Notes under the pieces: model-generated
The model's input: only the letters and a program-made list of their open reading frames with translations
Database searches by the model: none
What the model was told of the DNA's origin: nothing
From: Sipunculus nudus
Lineage: Eukaryota > Annelida > Sipuncula > Golfingiida > Sipunculidae
Assembly (NCBI GenBank): GCA_026874595.1
Contig: CM049307.1
Coordinates: 52,017,370 to 52,081,369 of the forward strand
DNA length: 64,000 nucleotides
Reading direction: 5' to 3'
Made by a program: the position numbers and the translations under genes
Shown: positions 19,880 to 32,525 of the stretch, one piece after another
Layout of the letters: the number at the start of each line of letters is the position of its first letter
How positions within the stretch are numbered: the stretch's first letter is position 1

Positions 19880-22800
19880 TGAGCTGAAATACGGTAATGG
19901 GTTATTAAAATTTCCTCTGTATAGTAATATACAATTTACCAGATAATATATTGGTATATCACTTGACCCATATAACAAGGAAGTAAAGACAGCACACAGG
20001 CTAGAGTTTAATGAGCACATTGCGAAGGTAAGTCCGCCCGCTGCTGTGCCAAATTCCAGAAATACTACTATGTGCTATGGTGCTTCACCTTTGGACTTGC
20101 ATTAATAAGACTGACAGCTATCGATGTGACATTTTATCCGAACATTAAGGAAGATAAACTGTCACGCCAGACTTTTTTGCGTATCAAATTTAAAACATAA
20201 ATTAAATAATACACCTGCTGATCAGACGCTCTAACGGAGCACATAAAGCGACACTGTTCAGGTTTTAACCGCACAAGTAGTGAAATGCTTTTATCATTTC
20301 CGACTCGGGATATTTACGTCAGGATCGTGCAAACGTGTGCACATTAAGAACTATGGGGGGGGACAGACATTACAAGTAGCTTTACGTCCGCTGCAGCTGT
20401 CAAATTTACAGATGTATTGATCGTGTACTAGATTTGCCAAAAAATAGAAATGTTGACAAATGTTCTGCAATCCAAAATTATTTGTTCATCTGATTATAGA
20501 TATCTCTCAAAATGTTCAATCTTTATTGCTTGAAAGGGGTTTAATCATTTATAAAGAAAGACATATGTACTGTAATTATAGATTGAGCTAATTTGTTTTT
20601 AGAATGGCGAACTTCCAATCTGGTGGTAAGGATAATTTCATAATATGACGGGTGTGTATACTTGACGTATTGTATATGACAAATAGCCTAAGCTAAATAC
20701 GGTATATACACCTAAATTCACAGGTTTATCGACCATGCGACTGCTATATGCTGTCATGCGCAAACTCTTGGGTACTGAATTGCTTCGTGCGAGCTCAGAT
20801 AAATTTCCTCCACCTTTCATCGGGATTTCCTGAAACATTCCAAACAGTATGAACAAGATGAGCAAACCTACATCCACAAATTATTATATAGCAGCATATC
20901 CGGGGTCTTAATAGGGTCAGGATAAAGTTGGACCACAACCAATTCGTTGGTTAAATATCTATCAAGAGGTCCAATTCTTAAGTGTTATTAATAACATAAA
21001 TAATAATAATAACTAGAAACTTGCATCCGGAGAGTGCAAACCTCCGCTAAGGTAGCTCATTACCCGTCTATTATTTTCCTTTAAAGAATTCCAGGATCCC
21101 ATTCACTCTCCAGGTGAAGCCTTGTTACTAATACATGAAAATGCACATATGAACGAACGTCTGATTAAAGATTCTTGCAGGGATTTGTTGCCCCTACCAA
21201 AATTCAGCAATATTGCAGCACATTTGATGCAGATTTTCAGCAGCTAGCAGGAGCAGTGTTTCAGTAAATCTGCAGCAGGTATTGAGTATAGTTACAGCAC
21301 ATGCTTTATATGTGCTCGAAGACCCATGAAATATGTGCTGAGAGTCTGCTCCCCCACTTACCATGTATATATTTCTGTATTGCGCAGCAGATTTTGAGCA
21401 GCGATTCAGCACAAAATGAACGGTTCCAATTATTTAAATTAGTGCTACAGTGGAGTAGGCCTATTTGCATATTAAAAGCAAGTTTTCATCAGTTAGTCAG
21501 CAGAACCTGAGCAGTATGTTCTCCTTGAGCAGACCTGTGCGCTCCCCTGGAGCAGTGCTGTTAGATATCCAAGCAGTATTTCATGCATAAATGGATACCT
21601 GAAATAAATGAGTTAAATATCAGACAAGTAATTCTTTAAACCTGTGACCAAATGTATATTAGTGTGCAACCATGTAAATTTATGATAAGGTCCCGGACAA
21701 AGAACACAGCATTTTGAAGATGTTTTACATACTGATTATGCCATTAGAATATAAATCATATGACATAATCACCTTTTAAATAATTTACATGTGATCAAGA
21801 TTGTAATTTGAAAATGGAAGAGGTTGGTATGCATATTGCACACAAAACATTATATCCTCCCTCTGGATTGTAGGGTAGGCACAAATTAGGGGGAGGGGAA
21901 CGTTTGGCTCTTGTGAGATAAAGCATAAAAAGCATGACTGCAAAATTGTTAGTTTCTAGCCCATTTTCGTCTTTGTGCCAAACAAAGGGAAGCCTTGTTA
22001 TTTAACTTTCAGATTGTAGGCCTATAATTCATACAAGACCCTTTTGTTCAATCGTGCAGCAGACGATGATGCTTAATAATGTTTGGGAGATGCATTCCCC
22101 TAGGCAAATTTTTCCTAAACTAAGCTAAAATCCACGACTAATGAACAGGTTAAGCCTAAAATATCTGCAGCCTAACACGTTACCCGTACTACTGACGTTA
22201 CTCACATAAATAAGCCCTGGAAGCCCAGACAAGGGCTGATAAATTAAATTTGTGGCGTCCTTCACAACCGAACGAAATAGTGTTTTATTTGTATTTTTTG
22301 AACATCTGACAGTAAATGCTACGTCTGCATGTGAAATTATTAAGGCTACTCATAAATGGAAAAAAAAAATATGTGTACCGTTTATTCATGAAATATGAAG
22401 AAGTTCATTCGTTATGAACCAGTTACAATAACCAGACAAACTGTTGTACTTCAAATGGAGTATCAGTTAAATGCAGCAGATTCGCAGACTTACCTGCAAA
22501 TATCAATTTCATTAATTTTTGCATATCAATATTATAATGCACAACAAGTCGGATTTTGAGGCCTATCTCACAATGGGGGTGGGGAGTGGGCTTATGTAAT
22601 ATAATCATGCGCAAGAGAAATCTTAAAATTTTAAGGCAGACTTGATATCCACTACCACCAGTTATCAGAACATTAACAACGTCTTACTATTTAACGTTTA
22701 CAAACATATTGTTCATAAACAAGTGCATACATCTTTCACAAAGGCGCTATAAGAGCTTTTCATAACAAGAACCACCCTTAGATCATTAACATTAATATAT

Positions 22801-23450
22801 ACATAGAAGAAGCCAACGATCACAATCTTTTTTCAAAATGCAGATGAATCGGCCACTATAAATCTCGGGCTTCCGAGATCGGGTTCCCATGCGGTGTTGT
22901 GGGGAAGGGGGGGGCTAAGTCATTTACATTCTCATTTCCACAGGGCCTATAGGACTATAAAAAAACAAACAACAACGATTGCCCCCATGCTGTGGGTTGA
23001 TTTACTGACACCATTCAGGAAAATGGCACGTACACGTCGAGTCACGTGATTGTAGAAATGTATGGATATATAACATGGATGTCACTGACACATATTTCCA
23101 GGAAGTAATGCGTATACCTACAGTTTGTTAATAACCAAGATTCAAGACAGGGCAACGATAAAACTAGTAAACGATGCTTACATTTGGCATTATATATAGG
23201 ACACTCACTTCAATTTGATCCTTCGAATTTACCCTCGCGACCCATCGTATTCATCCTGTGGAGAGTTTTAAATCTAGTACAAAAGGTTAGACGTGACCGA
23301 GTCTCTTGTTCTGTGAAAAGGGTTGTATATCGATCCCAAATTTTCTGATGAACAAATATACCACTTACTGAAAAACAGAAATATACTATAGAGAATTGGG
23401 ATTATCATAACTGTGATGATCGCGATCCCGTGAGCGTGTATGGAATCCAG
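19880..23450. repeat. Spacer repeat, copy A
   Basis: Colinear with 58965-63230 over many short conserved blocks. Shared examples are TATCACTTGACCCATATAAC near 19957 and 59055, CAGATGTATTGATCGTGTAC near 20410 and 60164, AATGGCGAACTTCCAAT near 20605 and 60342, CAATAACCAGACAAACTGTT near 22426 and 61539, and CCCAAATTTTCTGATGAACA near 23335 and 63114. Same orientation. Blocks are separated by indels and diverged sequence. No conserved reading frame is evident. Confidence 0.75.
21008..21120. repeat. Inverted-terminus repeat, 5' part only
   Basis: A (TAA)n-flanked start with CCTCCGCTAAGGTAGCTCATTA, related to the copies at 60.6, 61.1 and 63.5 kb. I could not place its other end. Confidence 0.5.
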
Positions 23451-23689
23451 AATCGTATTTTGAGGCAGGGGCAATATCCTGCAAGGTGCGAATAGTACAG
23501 GAAGCAATTGTGGTGGACAGTCAGCGGGGCATACGGTAACGAGACTTGTAATATAGGAATTGTGGAAAGCACAATACCAAACATGTTAACTTTAATATAA
23601 CCTGTCCTTAGAGGGTTCGGTATCATAAATTTGCGGGGAGCAGGCTCGTACTCCCGAGACTGTTACCTATAAACAGCCGGGCCCAAATA

Positions 23690-23792
23690 AGTGGGGGGGG
23701 GGGAGTTGATTCCCCCCCCCCCCCCCCCCCCCCCACTCTGCAACAATTCAGTAATGGGGGATGGTCAATGTAATCATCCCCCCCCCCCCCGA
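23690..23792. repeat. Adjacent poly-G and poly-C runs
   Basis: A G-run (about 23692-23703) is followed 10 bp later by a long C-run (about 23714-23734), and another C-run lies near 23780-23790. The G-run and C-run could pair as a hairpin. Such runs are also prone to assembly error. Confidence 0.8.
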
Positions 23793-24184
23793 TAATCAGA
23801 TGATAATATTAATACGTGAATATTAAAAATAGATTAATATAATATAATTCATTTTTATAATTATTGGTTCCAATACTGAGTTAACAATGGAATATTAGAT
23901 ATCTAAACCTGGTTTAGTAGTAACCAAAACAGGAAACATAATTTTTTTTAAACCTTTACTTTACAAAGTTGTCTCGACTTTGATTACCCTGCCTCCAAAT
24001 CAAACCCCCCATTCAACCGCGAAGACGAATTGTCGCCGCTGATAAACATTAACACTTTATTTTCAGTGTCATAATTCAGGTATACTTCAGTATGTTGGAT
24101 TTAAAAATTTTTTTAAACAGAAAGTTTCAGCTTCAATCTAGATGTTTTTGCATTATACGATGCATTATTTACATAACGTATCAC

Positions 24185-26035
24185 ATAAACTTGTTTAGGT
24201 CCGTTGTCTGTAGGGACGGTGAATCATGAAAAAATATCATCAGTACTGCTTGGGGGCGGGGGGTTCACATATATTTGTTAAGGTCCGTTAACTGAAGGGA
24301 CGGTGAAACATGAAAAAAAAATCACAATAACATCTTAAGGGGTTTGGTGTGTGTGGGGGGGGGGTGGGGGGTGGGGGGGTTCAAATATATTTGTTAAGGT
24401 CCGTTGTCAGTAGGGAAGGTGAAACATGAAAACAAGTTCATCAGTACATGTTGGGGGTGGGGGGGGGGGGGTCACATATATTTGTTAAGGTCCGTTGTCT
24501 GTAGCGACGGTAAAACACCAACAAAATTTCACCTGCACATCTTGGGGGTTAGGGTGCGGGGGTTCACATATATTTATTAAGGTCCGTTGCCTGTAGGGAC
24601 GGTGAAACATGAAAAAAGTATCACCAGTACATCTGGGGGGTTGGCGGGGGGGGGGGGGGTGGGAGGGGGGGCACATATATTTGTTGAGGTCCGTTGTTTG
24701 TAGGGACGGTGATACCTGAAAATATTTCACCAGTACATCTGGGGGGGGTGGGGAGATGGGGTTCACATATATTTGTTGAGGTCCGTTGAATGTAGGGACG
24801 GTGAAACATGAATATGCATCACCAGTATATCGGGGGTGGGGGGTAACATATATTTGTTAAGGTCCGTTGTGTAGGGACGATGAAACATGAAAAAAATTCA
24901 TCAGTAAATCATGGGGGGGGGAGGTATTCACATATATTTGTTAAGGTCCGTTGTCTGTAGGTACGGTGAAACATGAAAACAAGTTCATCAGTACATGTTG
25001 GGGGTAGGGGGGGTCACATAAATTTGTTAAGGTCCGTTGTCTGTAGCGACGGTAAAACACCAACAAAATTTCACCTGCACATCTTGGGGGTTGGGGTTCG
25101 GGGGTTCACATATATTTATTAATGTCCGTTGCCTGTAGGGATGGTGAAACATGAAAAAAAAATTACCAGTACATCTTGGGGGTTAGCGGGGGGGGGGGGG
25201 AAGTGGGGGATCACATATATTTGTTAAGGTCCGTTGTCTGTAACGACGGTAAAACAATAACAAAATTTCACCTGCACATCTTTGGGGTTGGGGTGCGGGG
25301 GTTCACATATATTTATTGAGGTCCGTTGCCTGTAGGGATGGTGAAACATGAAAAAAAAATCACCAGTACATCTGGGGGGTTGGCGGGGGGGGGCACATAT
25401 ATTTGTTGAGGTCCGCTGCCTGTAGGGATGGTGAAACATGAAAAAAATTTCACCTGCACATCTTGGGGGTTGGCGGGGGGGGGGGGTTCACATATATTTA
25501 TTAAGGTCCGTTGCCTGTAGGGATGGTGAAACATAAAAAAAATATCACCAGTACATCTGGGGGGTTAGCGGGGGGGGGGGATGTTTGATCACATATATTT
25601 GTTTAGGTCCGTTGTCTGTAGCGACGGTTAAACACCAACAAAATTTCACCTGCACATCTTGGGGGTTGGGGTGCGGGGGTTCACATATATTTATTAAGGT
25701 CCGTTGCCTGTAGGGATGGTGAAACATGAAAAAAATTTCACCAGTACATCTGGGGGGTTGGCGGGGGAGGGGGGCACATATATTTGTTGAGGTCCGTTGT
25801 CTTTAGGGATGGTGAATCATGAAAAAAATATCACCAGTAAATCTGGGGGGTTTGCGGGGGGGGGGGGGGTTCACATATATTTATTAAGGTCCGCTGCCTG
25901 TAGGGATGGTGAAACATGAAAAAAATTTCACCTGCACATCTTGGGGGTTGGCGGGGGGGGGTTATGGGGGGCACATATATTTGTTGAGGTCCGTTGTCTG
26001 TAGGGACGGTGAAACATTTCACCAATACATCTTTA
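24185..26035. repeat. G-run minisatellite, about 20 units of 80-105 bp
   Basis: Each unit has CACATATATTTGTTAAGG, TCCGTTGTCTGTAGGGACGG, TGAAACATGAAAA, a TCACCAGTACATCT-like block and a long G-run broken by T or C. I count 20 copies of the TCCGTTG-type core. A variant unit (GTAGCGACGGTAAAACACCA, then CACCTGCACATCTTGGGGG) recurs at about 24500, 25040, 25235 and 25610 among standard units, so there is higher-order structure. Frames lacking stops on the minus strand are repeat artefacts. Confidence 0.92.
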
Positions 26036-27302
26036 AATTGATAACAAACAAGAATCTGTAGTCAGGGCGAACAGACCTCCACCAGAACCTCCTTTAATAT
26101 CAGTCATGTGTCCACGTGTATGCGTTTCATGTGGAACACTGTCATGCTTCAGTAACACGAGTTTATACCTAGGGAGGGGCAGAACAAATAAATACGAATG
26201 GGTAGTTTAAACACGCGGACAAAAGAATGGTTCTTTGTCATAATGGTAAATAAGAAAATATGGATTGTGGTGATTCTTTTTACCTGCAAAATGAAATGGA
26301 CTATTGATATGTCTTTACCCTAATCCTCTATAAAAGTTCAGAAAAACATTTTCGCCTCTCACGCTTTTTAAGGAGGCGACCTGTAATCCCCACTGAATCC
26401 CGTTTCAATTTTATCGCCAGATAAGAAATTTTACCCTGTCAAAGGAAGTAAAGATTTTAATTCAAACGCGGAACAAATTTCCTTATTAATCCTTTAATAG
26501 GGAGCACTTTTGCGTTGAGCGGACACAAAGAGCTGAGACCCTTTACATGATCACCGTTTTATAGGTTTACAGGTATTTTGATTTTTATACATTCAAAAGT
26601 ATCTTTCCACAATTCCCGTGGTTTTAATAGTTCGGCCGATTAATGGGTTGTTGGTATAAAAGATTTTCTTTTCAAAAAGAAGAACGGGGGGGACCACACT
26701 CTTCTAAGGGTCCTATATCTCTTATGGACATTGAAACCTCCGCCAGCATCTACTAATCAGTCGTTCGTTCATACGTGCACGTGCCATGTAAAACTTTGTC
26801 ATGTACCAGAAAGTCGGGTTCACCAGGCGAGTTACGGAACAACTACATATGAATGGGCGGCTTCTACAAGGAATAGCCCCTTATAATTATTCCTATGTAG
26901 AACTGAGATTATGGTACTTAAGAAAAAAAATATATAATGGTGATTTCTATAACCTCCAAAATGTAATGGATTACGGATGCAGTTTTACTTTACCCCTCGA
27001 CAAATTTTCAGCAAAATCAGTAAATTACATGTTGCGTTAATTTTGCTGAAAGACAATGCAACGAACCAAGGCTGAAATGATTTCTTTGCTAAAAGCTTTC
27101 CTCGAAATATATCAACCTGCTTTCTTTTTATCTGGGAGAGTTGTCAATTTTGTATCAGACCTGCTTATTCCATGACAATATACACTACTTAAACTAAAAC
27201 ATTTAATATTGTTGGAATATATTTTTATGGGCCTATCTTTTTCACATTGGCAGCTATACGTTTCGCGTGCACGAAACGTCAACGACACACGCATGTGTAT
27301 AC
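26036..27302. other. Intergenic, nothing recognised
   Basis: AT-rich sequence without recognisable genes or repeats on either strand. Confidence 0.4.
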
Positions 27303-28385
27303 AAATAAGATAAGATAAGATACCGTTTATTGCTATATATATATGTAATAAGATCATCACATACGATAGTATTTGGCTTGACTGGGTTGCTAAAACAAAC
27401 AAATTAAGCAAGAAATAATAAAATAAAATTGTGTATAGAAAAAAGACGTATGACTAAGAACGTTCGACTAGGTTATTGTGCTGCAAGTGATATATTTAAT
27501 TCCCGAACGGCTGATGCATAATTTCTGGTTTTAGTTCTTTTGGATTTGCCTGATAGCGACCTATAGCGAACTCCCGATTTCATTTTTTTAAACAAATAGT
27601 GCGCCGGATGACTATAGTCTCCTATAATGTCGTTTGGTTTCATCAACAATCGTGTTTGAAATAAGGAGTCAACTGGGGGTAAAGGAACCCCAATGATCTT
27701 CTCAGCTGTTCTAACTAACCTCGAAAGACGGTTCCTTTCCTCGACCGTGATACTGCCTCCCTATACAGTGACTGACAACGTCAGGACTCCCTAAATTACC
27801 GCCCGATTAAACTTAAATAAAATCGGTTGACTGAGCCCGAAATCTTTTAGGTTCCTTAGAAAGAATAAATGTTGTTGTGCCTTATGACGCAGTAATTAAC
27901 ATTTTCGGCCCACTTCAAATCAGAAGAAATAAAAATTCTTAAAAATTTAAAAGAGTCAACGATTTCAACCTCAGAGCCTTCAATTACTAAGGGTAATATT
28001 TCAGTTTTCTTCCGTCTAAAATCAATTATCATCTCCTTGGTTTTCTTTACATTTAACTCCAGATTATTTTCAGAGCACCACGAAGTTAAAGTTTTAATTT
28101 CATTGCGGTAAACACTTTCGTTATTTCCCCGGATGAGCCCAGGAACGGTTGTGTCATCTGCAAATTTTACAATGAGGCAATCATCAGAAGTAGAGACACA
28201 GTCATAGGTGAATAGAGATTACAATTTTGGTGAAAGCACTCAACCTTAGGGTGCTCCAGTGTTTAAGACCAATTCTTCGGATATAATGTTACCAATCTTA
28301 ACCGCTTGAGGCCGATTTGTTAAAAAGTCTAAGATACAGTTACACGTGTTAATATTAAGACCCAGTTAATATAACGCATGTGTCT
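27303..28385 (-). mobile_element. Decayed non-LTR retrotransposon, reverse transcriptase end
   Basis: Read on the minus strand it contains the FADD catalytic box (28153-28164), followed by the typical NNLELNVKKTKEMIIDFRR-type block (28030-28100) and a SFKFL motif (near 27940), all characteristic of CR1/L2-like reverse transcriptases. The 3' end lies at 27303-27322 as an (AAGAT)n-like tandem, the usual short 3' repeat of this group. The 5' end is truncated near 28385. The GAPQGCVLSP region (about 28205-28265) carries three in-frame stops and the 3' part has more, so the element is dead. Confidence 0.8.
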
Positions 28386-28754
28386 GTTAACATGCCTTAG
28401 ACTATACCCTCATTTGACTTCACTGAATAAACATCGTGTTTCACGATGTCGCCTGCGCTTCAGTTAACACATTTTTCACTTAAAAATTCGTACACCCTGT
28501 ATATGCCTCACGTCTCTTTAGAATTTATTTTTTGTGTGATTTCTGGAAAAGAATAATTTTTCTTTCTATCTTGATATTTTGGGGGAGGGTGTTCCTGGAG
28601 AATTCTAGCAGAATAAATCTTTTTATCAAATAAGTGAAACAGATGATAAAAGTTCCTGCAAAAACTTTAGAATTTAGATATGCGTCGTTTAGTTCCTATC
28701 AGCTCATTACCAAAATATGCATCATATAGAACCGTTGATTTTCCACGGGTGCAG

Positions 28755-28880
28755 CTAATAATAATCATCATAATCATCATAATCATAATCATTGTAATTA
28801 TCATAAGCATAAGCCTAATACTCATAATCATAATCATAATAAAAATTAATTATGATACTACTACTAATAATAATAACAAT
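28755..28880. repeat. (ATA/ATC)n microsatellite
   Basis: Imperfect AATAATCAT-type trinucleotide tract; a related tract follows at 29145-29300. It generates Ile-rich spurious frames. Confidence 0.85.
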
Positions 28881-28950
28881 AAAAATAAGGAAGAATTTCA
28901 AACAGGTGGTTTCATACCAATTGTCTCTGTATGTCAGTCTGTCTGTGTGT

Positions 28951-28953
28951 GTG

Positions 28954-28981
<28 letters not shown>
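28951..28981. repeat. (CT)n microsatellite
   Basis: GTGTGT passing into about 13 CT dinucleotides. Confidence 0.9.
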
Positions 28982-28985
<4 letters not shown>

Positions 28986-31085
28986 GTTATGCTGGACCCG
29001 TCAAGGAATGGTCGATTACATCAATCATATTATCTCTTATTTCTTAATTATACCACCAAAGTTATATGAAAATACAATTCATATGTATTATATAAGTTAT
29101 TATATAATGATATATGTATCACATATAGAAATATTGTAAAATAAAATTTATAATAATATCATCATCATAATCATTACCATTTTAATTATCAGACGCAAAA
29201 GCCTAATTATCATGATAATTAAATTAATCATAATTATAATAAAATTAATAATGATTAAAATAATATTAATACTGATCATGATGATAATAATAAGGAAGAA
29301 TTTTAAAAAGGGATTTCATATCAATTACATCGCCCTTACGTTCTAGGCCTAGGCTTCACTAAATCGAGAAACGAGTAAAAAACTTCTATTAGTAAAGTAA
29401 AATATAACCCCGTTTCCGCGTATATATTGACATCTTGGTTTCTACACAAGTTTACATTCTGTTTCACAGAACCTTATAACCCTATCGATATTGATACCCA
29501 AGATGGCCGTCTAAAAACCAGAAAAAAAGATCGATGGGCGTGGCCACCAAAATCAATATGACAGGCTTTAGTATTTGATATTTCAAGATTTTACTCCTGT
29601 AATCCTTCATATGCCTTAGGGTTTTTTTAAAAAGGGCTTGTTTTTTATTAGACCTCGAGTAAAGTCCTCTTCGGATTTCCAGGCTGGGAGTATTACATGA
29701 TGTAAATATTTGGGTTTGATCATTTTCATATACCACGTGATCGAATCTCCTATACTTGTTTCAAAAATATGCTTTTTTAACCCATGGATCTAAAAATGGG
29801 CAGTCAGTGCAAAATCAGTTTACAGCATACAGGCAAGCCCTTTCTCGGTGATTATGACAGCTGATGTTCTTGATGTTCCTTGGAGAAAATAAAATAGGTC
29901 ATTGTGACGTATATTCTGAAAGCTATAGAAAACAATGTATGAGCACCCGGTATGTTAAGTGGACACGCATTTTCAGTTTGGTCAGTCTGATAGTTCGATA
30001 ATATGAGGTAATGTCTATAAAAAATATCACATGATTACTATGGGTATATAGACCAAATTCCATAGGAACACTGAGACTACTTTATGGTGGTAGGAGCCAC
30101 CTGCTTGGTATTGACCTGCTTCATGCAAGTTAAAATGATTTTTCCTGCATATTTCATAAACGATGAACGATAACAAAAATTCCAACGGAAAATATGAGGA
30201 AATGTACTACTAGGCATGATAACACGGTCAGGTTTACGTTGGAATATAGTTTAAAATATGTTGAGAATTCCTTATCCCATGGGTTTTCAATAAATATCAA
30301 TAGAAATAATAATAATATTAATGAAGATACATCCATTACATTAAACAAAACAATAATGATCTTACAGTTGACGAACAAAATAAAAACCCAAATTACATAA
30401 AATGTTACCCAATTTTCTTGCATAGATAAATTGTCTGTATTATACCTATGGGCCCTTGTCTATAATCGATCCGCATAACTCTGCCAAACCCAGTTACGTC
30501 GATTGCCCTGTTCCGTCTTTTAATTTGGTAAAGCAAGTAACCCTTACCCTTTTCTTTACTTGAATATCTTGGTATTCAAGTATAGACACTTGATATCTGG
30601 TGCTTTCATTATTCTTTGGATAATTCTGTAAACATTCTGTAAACGTGATGCAGAAATGTGTACATTTCATTTCACACATATAAAAAGGTAGCGTAGCTGA
30701 CACCTGCAGTTTGTCACTAGTTGACATTAAAGACAGGACAAAGATAGTTAACAGCAGGGGTGTCAATACAAAGGGATGAAGGTTATATTCCTCACGCACG
30801 TTAAAACAAGAGGGGATGATCTATTCAGAGAGTAATAAAATAATATAAATAATGAGAATGATAAACTCTCTGATTTCTGCTTGACGGATCAGCACTAACA
30901 GAGGAGTTAACATTTATTTTTAATCGTGCACAAAATTTTAAAGGGCGAATAGCGAAAACTACCATTACAAACAACTAAACGCCGTTGCTTTGGCGGAGCA
31001 GTCTAGAAATATCTAATCTGAGTCTGGGTTAGAATTAACATATACTGAATCCTTTATTTTTTAAATCTTGTACTTGGTTCTGCTG

Positions 31086-31088
<3 letters not shown>

Positions 31089-31122
<34 letters not shown>
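31089..31122. repeat. (TA)n microsatellite
   Basis: Pure TA dinucleotides. Confidence 0.9.
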
Positions 31123-31125
<3 letters not shown>

Positions 31126-31608
31126 GGTAAGAAAATATAAAACAGGTTAATTATTTTCATTTCCATCATATAGGATTCTTATATAGGTATGTTTGAATAT
31201 GACCTTGTTTGCAGCCCAAGAGTTTGCTATGATAATTCTCCCTAATGAAACATCATCCCGTACTAAACAGTACTTACTAAGCAAAGTTTAAGTATCCATC
31301 ATTATTTGGTGGGTTATTGTCATAACCTCATTACTATATAAACACGTACATTTATATGTAAGCCTCTCTTATTTTGCATACTGCGGTCGGACAGATCCCA
31401 GAAAATTTAGGCAGACACTTAACATTACCCTGTACCTATATGTCTTTTTTATCGTGTACACGCTTATGTGTGAAAAAAATAAGGACCAGAGACATACTGG
31501 GAACCACTAGAGTGTCTGATTATGTCAATCGGGCTGGGGCTATGTTCAACGCGTATGTTATCCGGCCCAATGGAGTGAATCAATTTAAAGGAGAAAACGT
31601 GGCATGCA

Positions 31609-31683
31609 TTAAAACTGAAATTGTCAGATTGTCCTGGACAGGACTTTAAAACTGAATCTGTCAGATTGTCCTGGACAGGACTT
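31609..31683. repeat. 37-bp tandem duplication
   Basis: Two near-identical copies, each containing GTCAGATTGTCCTGGACAGG. Confidence 0.85.
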
Positions 31684-32460
31684 TTTGTTTGCGTTGGAGC
31701 AACCTGTTTATGCTCGAAAACATATTAAATAAAGAGATTTTGTGTACTGCTGAAGACCATGTCTCTTTCGAGAACACATGAAGAAGGTACAAAACATGCA
31801 TTTTCATGCAAATTTTTATACTGAAAATACGCATATTTTAAGTTATTTTACTTCAGTGCAGATGCATGTCAACACAAGATGGGTAACCTTGACCTACCTT
31901 TTTTAAAGTCTTTGAGCTATTTATAGAATTAAAGTATTGGCATATTTCTCCGAAAGCATTGAATAAATCATTATGAAAGACGGTGTAATTTAACTGTTCC
32001 ATCAGGTAGATGGTGCAGCCAAAAGTGTCTTAATCGCTGTGAATTTTTACAGAGCACCCTTTGAAATCGACACTCTAAAGTCAACTCCAATCAGAACTAC
32101 ACTGCCTGTTAACTGGTTTTAACGGATTTACCTCAGGCACCTATTATTAATTTTGTATCTGGACAAAAAATCACTTGCGTATATGATAAACACTTGGGGA
32201 CCAGAAAGGCCGAAACATTGTTATTTGAGTGACATATCACGGGGCATTATTTGAGTGATATATCACGGGAAAAAAAGAATTACTATGCACTTTATTTATT
32301 CGTAGTGAAATCACACAGAGCTGCACCTTACTTCCTTGACTAAACCCTGAGTAGGCCATCAGATACACCAAGTGAATAGAATATGTAGTATATCTGACGG
32401 AGCGACATATGAAATACATAAGGTGAGTGATATAGCAGGCATATGGCAAATTTAAGCGCC

Positions 32461-32465
<5 letters not shown>

Positions 32466-32521
<56 letters not shown>
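32466..32521. repeat. (CT)n microsatellite
   Basis: About 28 uninterrupted CT dinucleotides. Confidence 0.95.

Positions 32522-32525
<4 letters not shown>

Noticed and set aside
24485-26025. Overlapping minus-strand open frames with recurring HHPYRQRT and NICEPP segments, looking like a Pro-rich repeat protein
   Set aside because: They are the read-through of the 80-105 bp minisatellite. The frame shifts whenever G-run length changes, and there are no supporting splice or start signals.
31374-31649. 91-residue open frame
   Set aside because: No domain, no splice context, and its end is created by a 37-bp tandem duplication.
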